The position numbers were made by a program, and so were the translations under genes. Below the pieces are notes generated by a model. It was not told where the DNA came from, made no database searches, and saw nothing but the letters and a program-made list of their open reading frames with translations. A stretch of 14,336 nucleotides of DNA, taken from positions 1 through 14,336 of the forward strand of contig DATIFQ010000340.1 of the NCBI GenBank assembly GCA_035455185.1. Reading direction: 5' to 3'. Shown one piece after another: positions 1 through 5,600 of the stretch. How positions within the stretch are numbered: the first letter of the stretch is position 1; every line of letters starts with the position of its first letter. Origin of the DNA: JAEHDI01 sp035455185 (lineage in GTDB: Bacteria; Acidobacteriota; Terriglobia; Bryobacterales; Bryobacteraceae).

Positions 1-201
1 ATCGTTGAGAGGAATGCGCTTGGTCAACTCGCGCATTTGCCAGGTGCTCTTATCGAACACGACGAGTTGCCCTTCTTCGGTCGGAATTGGGCTAACGGGA
101 GGCACGCTGGGTTGAGCGCCGGAGGTCGCAAACCAAGCGCCCGCGACGGCGAGCAGAAATAACAGCAGGATTGCCACACGCCTGCAGGCAGGATTTAGCA
201 C
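1..201 (-). CDS. Secreted or membrane-anchored protein, N-terminal part only
   Basis: Reading the minus strand from a GTG at 201 gives 67 open residues that run off the window edge, so the C-terminal part is missing. The first residues have basic Arg7-Arg8 followed by a hydrophobic run of Leu, Ala and Val to about residue 27, which looks like a signal peptide or N-terminal anchor. A Pro-rich stretch follows, then the start of a folded part with VVFDKSTWQMREL. The start is supported by GGAGG about 12 nt upstream, inside a predicted hairpin. The gene lies 61 nt downstream of the cyclophilin gene on the same strand, so the two may be co-transcribed. I do not recognise the family from this fragment. 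It is predicted to act outside the cytoplasm; nothing more can be said. Confidence 0.7.
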   Translation of the reverse strand, partial: MLNPACRRVAILLLFLLAVAGAWFATSGAQPSVPPVSPIPTEEGQLVVFDKSTWQMRELTKRIPLND

Positions 202-213
202 GGTGATTCTTCT

Positions 214-244
214 CCTCCGCGCCAGTGTCCGGCAGCGGCGGAGG
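214..244 (-). promoter_or_regulatory. Hairpin covering the ribosome-binding site of the partial gene at 1-201
   Basis: On the minus strand CCTCCGC (244-238) can pair perfectly with GCGGAGG (220-214), a 7-bp stem. An extra inner GCC/GGC helix is possible in the loop. The 3' arm contains the GGAGG that would serve as Shine-Dalgarno sequence for the GTG at 201. The structure lies between the cyclophilin stop codon and that start. Blocking of translation initiation, or coupling to the upstream gene, is inferred; there is no T-tract, so a terminator is less likely. Confidence 0.45.
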
Positions 245-262
245 CTGTGTCAAGCCGTGCGG

Positions 263-874
263 TTACTTCGCCTCGACGCGCTCAATGACAACGCGGTTGA
301 GTTTGACGTCCTGTTTCGGCCGGTCGTCGGCGTCGCGCGGGACGCGGGCGATCTTGCGCACCACGTCCTGCCCTGTTATCACCTGGCCGAAAATAGTGTG
401 CTTCCCGTCGAGATAGGGAAGGGGAGCGTCGGTGAAAAAGAACTGGCAGGTACCGCTGTTCGGATCGCCGACGTTGGCCATCGCCAGACGACCTGGGATG
501 TCAAACTTGAGGGAATCGTCGAACTCGTCGGGAATCGTGAAACCGGGATCACCCGTGCCGGTGCCCGTCGGGTCGCCACCCTGAATCATAAAGTCCGGGA
601 TGACGCGATGGAAAACCGTTCCGTCGTAGGCCGGCTTCTTCACTTTGACGCCCGAGGCGTCGAGAAACTCCTTGCGGCCTTCGGCCATATCCACGAAGCT
701 CTTGATCGTCTGCGGTGCCTGCTTCTCGAAGAGTTTGGCGACGATCTCTCCCATGCTGGTGTCGAATTTCGCGTAGAGTCCGGGCTCACGCTGCTGGGCT
801 GGCGAGGGTACACCGGCCACGACGATGAAGAATGCGGCGAAACACGTCGAAAAAAAGCGCGAATGGATGCTCAT
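263..874 (-). CDS. Exported cyclophilin-type peptidyl-prolyl cis-trans isomerase
   Basis: This 203-residue protein catalyses cis-trans isomerisation of X-Pro bonds, here probably during folding of exported proteins. Residues 1-26 form a signal peptide (hydrophobic 7-21, likely cut at PSPA|QQ), so it should act in the periplasm or at the cell surface. The cyclophilin domain fills residues 34-200. The core motif FHRVIPDFMIQGG is at 88-100, with catalytic Arg90. NSGTCQFFFTDA is at 139-150 and YLDGKHTIFGQV at 154-165. Tyr154 stands where eukaryotic cyclophilin A has Trp121, the usual bacterial state linked to low cyclosporin affinity. Length is normal for an exported bacterial cyclophilin. The gene diverges from the SMP-30 gene (39 nt between starts) and precedes a second secreted-protein gene. 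An AGGAG lies about 15 nt before the ATG, too far to be convincing, so the start rests on the signal peptide. Confidence 0.96.
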   Translation of the reverse strand: MSIHSRFFSTCFAAFFIVVAGVPSPAQQREPGLYAKFDTSMGEIVAKLFEKQAPQTIKSFVDMAEGRKEFLDASGVKVKKPAYDGTVFHRVIPDFMIQGGDPTGTGTGDPGFTIPDEFDDSLKFDIPGRLAMANVGDPNSGTCQFFFTDAPLPYLDGKHTIFGQVITGQDVVRKIARVPRDADDRPKQDVKLNRVVIERVEAK

Positions 875-913
875 CTATCGGTGATTATACTCCTGGGGTA
901 ATATGGGGAGGCC
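875..913. promoter_or_regulatory. Divergent intergenic region with TATAAT/TATACT elements
   Basis: Only 39 nt separate two divergent starts. On the minus strand there is a perfect TATAAT (889-884), which would place transcription start within a few bases of the cyclophilin ATG at 874. On the plus strand the same patch reads TATACTCCT (886-894), a 9-mer that recurs at 14230-14238 before another secreted-protein gene. No convincing -35 hexamer is seen for either direction, so promoter assignment is tentative. Confidence 0.45.
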
Positions 914-1936
914 ATGAGGAGACGCACGGTGCAAGTTATCGGAATGGCCGCGATTATGGTGGCATTCTCGCTATCGGTCGCTGCCCAGGACACGCGGAAC
1001 TTTCCCACTCTCGGCAAGGTCGTTCGGCTGGATCCGCGGATCGACAAGCTGATCCCGGTCGATGCGAAGATCGAGGTCCTGTCTTCGGGCTTCGACTGGT
1101 CGGAGGGGCCGGTCTGGATCAAGAATGGTGGCTTCCTCCTGTTCTCGGACATCCCGAGGAACTCGGTCATGAAGTGGAAAGAAGGCGAGGGTATCAGCGT
1201 CTGGTTGAAGCCGTCCGGCTACACCGGACAAGAGCCTTACGGGCGCGAACCGGGCTCGAACGGACTCGCGGTGGACGCGCAGGGACGGTTGATCTCCTGC
1301 GAACATGGCGACCGCCGCATCTCGCGGCTGGAGCCAGGCGGGGGAAAACGGACGCTCGCGGACAACTATATGGGCAAGCGCCTCAATAGTCCGAACGACC
1401 TCGTCGTGAAGTCGAACGGCGATATCTACTTTACCGACCCGCCGTACGGCCTTCCGAAAGGCTGGGATGACCCGCGGCGCGAACTCGACTTTTGTGGTGT
1501 ATACCTGCTCTCTACGGACGGCAAACTCACGCTTTTGACGAAAGAACTCGTGAGGCCGAACGGCATCGCCCTCTCACCCGACGAGAAGACGCTCTACGTG
1601 GCGCAATCGGACGGCAAGCGGCCCATCTGGATGGCGTTTCCGGTGAAGCCGGACGGCACAGTGGACGCAGGACGGGTTTTCGCAGATGCAAGCGACATGA
1701 TCGGCAAACTACCGGGTGGCCCCGACGGCATGAAAGTGGACAAGGCGGGCAACCTTTGGGTGACGGCGCCTGGGGGCGTGCACGTGTATTCGCCGGATGG
1801 CAAGCGACTCGGCTGGATTGAAACTAACGAGCGCACCGCCAACTGCGCTTGGGGTGACGACGGTTCAACTCTCTACATGACCGCCGACATGTACCTCTGC
1901 CGGATCAAAACGACCACCAAGGGGATAGGTTGGTAG
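914..1936 (+). CDS. Exported SMP-30/gluconolactonase (LRE-like) family protein
   Basis: This 340-residue six-bladed beta-propeller belongs to the SMP-30/gluconolactonase/LRE family, whose members are metal-dependent lactonases opening sugar-acid or related lactones. Residues 1-24 are a signal peptide (MRRR start, hydrophobic core, VAAQ|D). Family motifs appear in order: SEGPVW near 63 with metal ligand Glu64; SNGLAVD near 115; NSPNDLVV near 158 with the substrate-side Asn161; RPNGIALSPD with metal ligand Asn216; and PDGMKVD with metal ligand Asp271. The metal site therefore looks intact. Start choice: ATG 914 gives a good basic n-region, but its GGGGAGG (905-911) is only 2-3 nt away. An in-frame GTG at 929 has GAGGAG at 7 nt spacing but would lose the basic residues, so 914 is preferred. 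The gene stands alone; the natural substrate is unknown and a non-lactone esterase role is possible. Confidence 0.93.
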   Translation: MRRRTVQVIGMAAIMVAFSLSVAAQDTRNFPTLGKVVRLDPRIDKLIPVDAKIEVLSSGFDWSEGPVWIKNGGFLLFSDIPRNSVMKWKEGEGISVWLKPSGYTGQEPYGREPGSNGLAVDAQGRLISCEHGDRRISRLEPGGGKRTLADNYMGKRLNSPNDLVVKSNGDIYFTDPPYGLPKGWDDPRRELDFCGVYLLSTDGKLTLLTKELVRPNGIALSPDEKTLYVAQSDGKRPIWMAFPVKPDGTVDAGRVFADASDMIGKLPGGPDGMKVDKAGNLWVTAPGGVHVYSPDGKRLGWIETNERTANCAWGDDGSTLYMTADMYLCRIKTTTKGIGW

Positions 1937-1956
1937 GTCTAGCTCCGGGCCTGTTA

Positions 1957-1970
1957 CATTTTGTACTACC
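1957..1970 (+). repeat. GTACTA motif upstream of mscL
   Basis: The gap 1937-2048 between the SMP-30 stop and mscL contains ACATTTTGTACTACC, resembling two copies of (A)CCATTT(C)GTACT found at 2592-2626 on the other side of mscL. It may be a regulatory site. No clear -35/-10 pair is visible in this gap, nor a hairpin terminator for the upstream gene. Confidence 0.35.
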
Positions 1971-2048
1971 CTTGATGCCGCTTTTGAGGTAGACTTCGTC
2001 GATCGGGAATTCACGTTGGACTGACGCAAGCACATTAAGGAGACCGAT

Positions 2049-2459
2049 ATGTGGAGTGAGTTCAAGGAGTTCATCAAGCGTGGTAACGTCATGGACCTTG
2101 CGGTTGCCGTAATCATCGGCGCCGCGTTCGGAAAAATCGTCGGTTCGCTCACGGACGACCTTCTGATGCCCGTGATCAGCCTGTTCACGGGCAAGATCGA
2201 TTTCGCTAACCTCTTCTTTGCCCTGGACGGAAAGGTCTACCCAACCCTGGCAGAAGCCAAGAAGGCCGGAGCGGCTACGCTGGCGTACGGCAATTTCATC
2301 AACGCCGTCGTCAACTTCCTGATCGTCGCGTTGGCCGTGTTCTTGTTGGTGAAGCAGGTCAACCGGTTGATGCCGGCGCCTCCGCCGCCCCCGCCTCCGG
2401 GTCCTTCGCCAACTGAGCAGTTGTTGGGTGAGATTCGCGACCTCCTCAGACAGAGGTAG
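2049..2459 (+). CDS. mscL: Large-conductance mechanosensitive channel MscL
   Basis: MscL forms a homopentameric inner-membrane channel that opens under membrane tension and releases solutes on hypo-osmotic shock. The 136-residue length equals that of E. coli MscL. The signature FIKRGNVMDLAVAVIIGAAF starts at residue 8, on the amphipathic N-helix and the pore-lining TM1 (about 14-43). A periplasmic loop covers about 44-74, with FINAVVNFLIVALAVFLLV forming TM2 (about 79-97). A cytoplasmic helix with EIRDLL ends the protein. The DLAVAV constriction sequence has Ala20 where E. coli has Gly22, as in mycobacterial MscL. A run of eight prolines with Ala/Gly/Ser (about 110-122) links TM2 to the C-terminal helix, longer than usual. 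AAGGAG at 2037-2042, 6 nt before the ATG, fixes the start. The gene appears monocistronic with a hairpin after it. Confidence 0.98.
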   Translation: MWSEFKEFIKRGNVMDLAVAVIIGAAFGKIVGSLTDDLLMPVISLFTGKIDFANLFFALDGKVYPTLAEAKKAGAATLAYGNFINAVVNFLIVALAVFLLVKQVNRLMPAPPPPPPPGPSPTEQLLGEIRDLLRQR

Positions 2460-2469
2460 TGTCTTCGCC

Positions 2470-2491
2470 GGGGCGAGGCTTACCTCGCCCC
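2470..2491 (+). terminator. Strong hairpin after mscL, probable terminator
   Basis: GGGGCGAGG (2470-2478) pairs perfectly with CCTCGCCCC (2483-2491) around a CTTA loop, starting 11 nt after the mscL stop. The tract after it is C/T-rich rather than a pure T-run, so termination may be partial; an mRNA 3'-end stabiliser or a dispersed palindromic repeat are alternatives. Confidence 0.65.
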
Positions 2492-2574
2492 TCCCCTTCC
2501 CGGCTCTGGAATGTTGCTATCACCCTGACGTAAACCGATCCCCAAAGTCGGGATGTTCACGACCGTCGCCCCCG

Positions 2575-2641
2575 GTACTAGTACTCACCAAACCATTTGT
2601 ACTGTAGGTCGCACCATTTCGTACTATTCCCTAACTGTACA
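2575..2641 (+). repeat. Cluster of GTACT motifs upstream of the PilZ gene
   Basis: Within the 253-nt gene-free stretch 2460-2712 there is a perfect palindrome GTACTAGTAC (2575-2584). Two direct repeats follow, ACCATTT-GTACTG (2592-2604) and ACCATTTCGTACTA (2613-2626), with ACCATTT copies exactly 21 bp apart, and then TGTACA (2636-2641). The spacing of two helical turns suggests binding sites for a regulator or a promoter region for the PilZ gene. TACTAT (2622-2627) is a possible but weak -10. The rest of the gap shows nothing else. Confidence 0.45.
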
Positions 2642-2712
2642 ACGGTCCGTCATGCTGTTAGAGGAGATGTCCTGACTGAATAAGTGAGCTGCTGAAGCGG
2701 GGAGCCACAGAG

Positions 2713-3048
2713 TTGGAAAATGTTGACCGGCGCCGTTCGGCGCGGTATCCAATCGAACGAGAGATCCGCTTTGTCGTTTCCACTCGGAGGAAGATCAACA
2801 ACGACATCGGTACCGGAAGAACTATCAATATCAGCAGCAACGGTATTTTGTTCTCAACCGACCAGCACGTAATCGCCGGGTCGAGGATCAAATTGGCGGT
2901 CGACTGGCCGGTTCGGCTGGAGGACAACTGTCCATTGAAGTTGGTGGCCTTCGGCCGGGTCGTGCGCTGCGACAGCGGTACCACCGCAGTTGAGATCGAG
3001 CAGTACGAATTCCGCACACGTGGAAACCAGGCGTTTGATTTTCCCTGA
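2713..3048 (+). CDS. PilZ domain protein, predicted cyclic-di-GMP receptor
   Basis: A small (111-residue) cytoplasmic protein made almost entirely of one PilZ domain, the classical c-di-GMP-binding module. Both ligand motifs are present. RRRSAR is at residues 6-11, giving the RxxxR element with Arg7 and Arg11. NISSNG is at 39-44, matching [D/N]xSxxG with Asn39, Ser41 and Gly44. A beta-barrel-like segment continues to about residue 96. No output domain is attached, so it probably works by binding a partner protein. The start is a TTG: GCGGGGAG at 2698-2704 lies 8 nt upstream and an in-frame stop at 2677 excludes a long extension. The gene converges with the FHA-GAF-PP2C gene, only 32 nt between stops, with no clear terminator. 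A functional link with that signalling protein is possible but not shown. Confidence 0.9.
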   Translation: MENVDRRRSARYPIEREIRFVVSTRRKINNDIGTGRTINISSNGILFSTDQHVIAGSRIKLAVDWPVRLEDNCPLKLVAFGRVVRCDSGTTAVEIEQYEFRTRGNQAFDFP

Positions 3049-3080
3049 TTCGCACCGCTTGACGGAGCCTGGACGGCACG

Positions 3081-4799
3081 CTACGCCTCAGCGTTCGCGT
3101 CGCGCTTCACGACGACCAAAGTCACATCGTCGGCGAAGGGCGCTCCATCGGTGTATTCATGGAGGTCATGGAGGACATGCTCCATAACCGCCTTGGAATC
3201 CTCGGCGCGGTGCGCTGCGACCACCTGCGCGAGCCGTTCGTCCCCAAATTCTTCCGCCTCCTCCCCTGGTCCGGTCGATTCGGTGACACCGTCGCTATAC
3301 ATGACGAGAACATCGCCGGGCCGAATCAGGGCGCGGTGGTCGGAATACTCCGCTTTCGGGCTGATGCCCAGGATCAAGTCGCCATCCTTCAGGAGATCGG
3401 TCCGGCCGTCGCGGCGGACGATGACCGGCCGGTTGTGTCCGGCGTTGCAGAAGGAGATGCCGCCGGTAAACGGGTCGATCACGGCCAGGAAGAGCGTGAT
3501 GAAGCGATTGCTCGGGCAGCGCTCGAGGATGTTGCGGTTCAGCGTCTCCATCATTTCGGCCGGTGAGCTGACGGACCGCACCAGAACCGAGATCATCGCC
3601 TGGAGGCTTGTCATTAGCAACGCCGCCGGCATTCCCTTTCCGGAAACATCGCCGACGGTCACCACGATGCGCCCGTCGCGGCACGGAATGCAATCGTAGT
3701 AGTCGCCGCCGACGCCCCGGCAAGGAACGTTGTGACCCGCGATGTCGAGGCCTTCCACCTCGGGGAGTTGCTTCGGTAGAAGACTGCTCTGGATTTCGCC
3801 GGCCTGCGCGAGTTCCCGTGCCATCTCCTGTTGCGCCTGTTCGACATGGGCGAGCCGCGCCTGCTCTAGGCGGATGGCCGCAACATTCGCCATGACGGTC
3901 AGCAGGCTGAGGTCCTGATCGTTGAACGGCGCCATGATGTCGGACTTGTCGACATAGATCAGGCCGATCACGCGGTCCCTCGTCTGGAGGGGCACCACTA
4001 TCATGCTGCGGACGTGCTGAAGGACGATACTTTGGCGGAGGCTGAGCTTGTCGTCGAGCATCGCGTCACGGACGAGGATAGACGCCTTTTCCTGGATCAC
4101 ACGGTCGCGAACTGCGCTGCTGATCTGGAACCCCTCGCCGCGGCTGGAGCGGACGACGAGTTGTTCGCCGTCGAGCGTCATCAAGACCCCTCGCTCGCCG
4201 TCGACGCTTTGAATCGCGAGATCCAGAATGACCTCGAAAAGGTCTTCTAGCCGGCCGTGACCTGCAAGCTCCTGTCCGGCGCGGATGAGCGCCTGCACCA
4301 CACGGGAGCCCGAAAGTGCACTGGCGGCCGAACCTGACGCCGCCTGCTCCGGTTCCCCGATCACGCTTTGCAAGTCCACCACTACCTGGGACGAATCCGA
4401 AGGAGACGGTCCGCCGATGAACCATACCGTGCTGTTGAGGTTCTGCCTTTCGGCTGCCTGAAAATCAAGTACAAGATCGCCGGCCACAATATGGTCGCCC
4501 GGCCGCAGAACGTGGGGACCTGCCAGCCGTTGCGCGTTCACTTCAGTGCCGTTGGTGCTGCCGAGATCCCGCACGACCCACTCGTCGCCTTCTTTCTTCA
4601 GCGAAAGGTGGCTTCGCGACAAGCGGAAGTCCTGGGGAAACGCCAGGGTGTTGGAAGGCGATCGTCCGACGGTCACCTCACCGGAGATCAGGGGGACGAC
4701 GCGGCTCTGCCCGTCACCATGGGTGACAAGAAGCTCGAAATCAAACCTGGGCGAGGCGCCTGACAAGGACGGAGCGAGTTGCGGCGTTGTCGTGGACAT
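3081..4799 (-). CDS. FHA-GAF-PP2C (SpoIIE/RsbU-type) serine/threonine phosphatase
   Basis: This 572-residue signalling protein has three domains. The FHA domain (about 23-114) carries VGRS (44-47), SRSH (61-64) and GSTNGT (80-85), the residues that grip phosphothreonine. The GAF sensor domain (about 180-316) is followed by a coiled-coil-like linker (311-345). The SpoIIE-type PP2C phosphatase (about 355-566) has GGDYYD (Asp366, Asp369), GDVSGKGMPAAL (Asp384), YSDGVTE (Asp503) and ADDVTLVVV (Asp557/Asp558), so the metal site looks complete. Relatives dephosphorylate anti-sigma-factor antagonists in partner-switching cascades; FHA input suggests control by a Ser/Thr kinase. No anti-sigma factor or antagonist gene is nearby, so the target must lie elsewhere. 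No signal peptide or membrane segment is seen, so it is cytoplasmic. The ATG at 4799 lacks a clear Shine-Dalgarno sequence but fits the FHA start. It diverges from the gene at 4925. Confidence 0.96.
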   Translation of the reverse strand: MSTTTPQLAPSLSGASPRFDFELLVTHGDGQSRVVPLISGEVTVGRSPSNTLAFPQDFRLSRSHLSLKKEGDEWVVRDLGSTNGTEVNAQRLAGPHVLRPGDHIVAGDLVLDFQAAERQNLNSTVWFIGGPSPSDSSQVVVDLQSVIGEPEQAASGSAASALSGSRVVQALIRAGQELAGHGRLEDLFEVILDLAIQSVDGERGVLMTLDGEQLVVRSSRGEGFQISSAVRDRVIQEKASILVRDAMLDDKLSLRQSIVLQHVRSMIVVPLQTRDRVIGLIYVDKSDIMAPFNDQDLSLLTVMANVAAIRLEQARLAHVEQAQQEMARELAQAGEIQSSLLPKQLPEVEGLDIAGHNVPCRGVGGDYYDCIPCRDGRIVVTVGDVSGKGMPAALLMTSLQAMISVLVRSVSSPAEMMETLNRNILERCPSNRFITLFLAVIDPFTGGISFCNAGHNRPVIVRRDGRTDLLKDGDLILGISPKAEYSDHRALIRPGDVLVMYSDGVTESTGPGEEAEEFGDERLAQVVAAHRAEDSKAVMEHVLHDLHEYTDGAPFADDVTLVVVKRDANAEA

Positions 4800-4924
4800 A
4801 ACGTGCGCCCAGGAGCGATCGCGTCTGTTTGAAGCTTGTCACGGGCACCGAGCAGAAGTCAAGGCGGACAGATGCAAACGGACAAAGAACGGCGCTCATC
4901 AGACACAATATGGTTACTGGACTC

Positions 4925-5584
4925 ATGGCCCGCCGGCGCAGAAACCTGAAGGTAGTGAGATGGATCGCCGGAACGTCCGCGGAGATCGCCCGCGAGACGG
5001 CGCGGCCAGCGCTGCTCGCGATTCCCAGCGCGGTCTGCGCCCGACTGGGAGGCATTTCCGTCGAACTTAAAGGTGCGCTGGAAGTGCCCGATGCTTCCTC
5101 CCGATGGCGCCTGTCCGGGACCGGGGTCCACATCGAAGTCGCCACCGACGCGAGTAGTCCGCACGACGTTGCCATCGAAGCGCTGCTCTGCGCTGGCCAG
5201 GCGCTGTGGGAGCGGATCACCGATCGCGAGCTCGGGGCCTGGCTGGCGACTCTCAGCGGCGAAATCTCGGCGGCTGTCCCGGGCGAGATCGACGAGGCTC
5301 CGCATGGACTCAAGAAAGCCTTACTCGCAACGGCCGGGCAACCTTCCCAGCGGCGCATGCTCGAATACGCCCGCGCATCGTTTGCGGCGACGTTTGCCGA
5401 ATACGTACACTGCCTGTGGCACGACGTCACCGTGCGCTCCGGTCCCGAGCATCTCCCCGCGCGTTTCCTCCGAAAAAGGCTGGAACTGCTGGCGCGATGG
5501 TTCCCGCCGGACCCGGGATATCACCTGTTTCCGCGGTGTCCGGTCCGCCGGCGTTCCGCCCGCGGAACGCTAGAATCAAAGTGA
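4925..5584 (+). CDS. Unrecognised protein, possibly a degenerate zinc-peptidase fold
   Basis: I do not recognise a named family. The product (219 residues from ATG 4925) starts with a basic stretch (MARRRRNLKVVRW) and is otherwise soluble-looking. IEALLCAGQALWERIT (residues 84-99) followed by ASFAATFAEYVHCLW (151-165) resembles the layout of zincin metallopeptidases, a HExxH helix with W after it and a later FAEY helix supplying the third ligand. Here the HExxH position reads LCAGQ (88-92), so metal binding would be lost. This comparison is by eye and weak. ARWFPPDPGYHLFP (190-203) looks like the true C-terminal segment, with the Arg-rich tail after it less protein-like. The start is uncertain: ATG 4910 and TTG 4829 (AGGAG 13 nt upstream) are in frame, but the extension looks like non-coding sequence. 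The gene is 16 nt ahead of the TPR gene and probably co-transcribed. Confidence 0.72.
   Translation: MARRRRNLKVVRWIAGTSAEIARETARPALLAIPSAVCARLGGISVELKGALEVPDASSRWRLSGTGVHIEVATDASSPHDVAIEALLCAGQALWERITDRELGAWLATLSGEISAAVPGEIDEAPHGLKKALLATAGQPSQRRMLEYARASFAATFAEYVHCLWHDVTVRSGPEHLPARFLRKRLELLARWFPPDPGYHLFPRCPVRRRSARGTLESK
5551..5576 (+). promoter_or_regulatory. Hairpin followed by a TAGAAT -10-like box before the TPR gene
   Basis: GCGTTCCG (5551-5558) and CGGAACGC (5563-5570) form an 8-bp perfect stem with a 4-nt loop, directly followed by TAGAAT (5571-5576), a 5/6 match to the -10 consensus. Both lie inside the last codons of the upstream gene. No -35 hexamer is visible at 17 nt. It could be a regulator site and internal promoter for the TPR gene, or a structure in a common transcript. 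Confidence 0.3.
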
Positions 5585-5600
5585 GAGCATCGTCTTCGCG

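Noticed and set aside
203..901. 232-residue open frame on the plus strand opposite the cyclophilin
   Set aside because: It mirrors a clear cyclophilin gene, has no recognisable motif and begins without a ribosome site; a product of high GC content.
2651..2674. Seven-codon frame (ATG CTG TTA ... TGA) ahead of the PilZ gene
   Set aside because: Too short and without a ribosome site; no sign of an attenuator hairpin pair that would make it a leader peptide.
4829..4924. Longer start (TTG 4829) for the unrecognised protein
   Set aside because: AGGAG is 13 nt away and the added 32 residues look like intergenic sequence; ATG 4925 preferred, though ATG 4910 remains possible.
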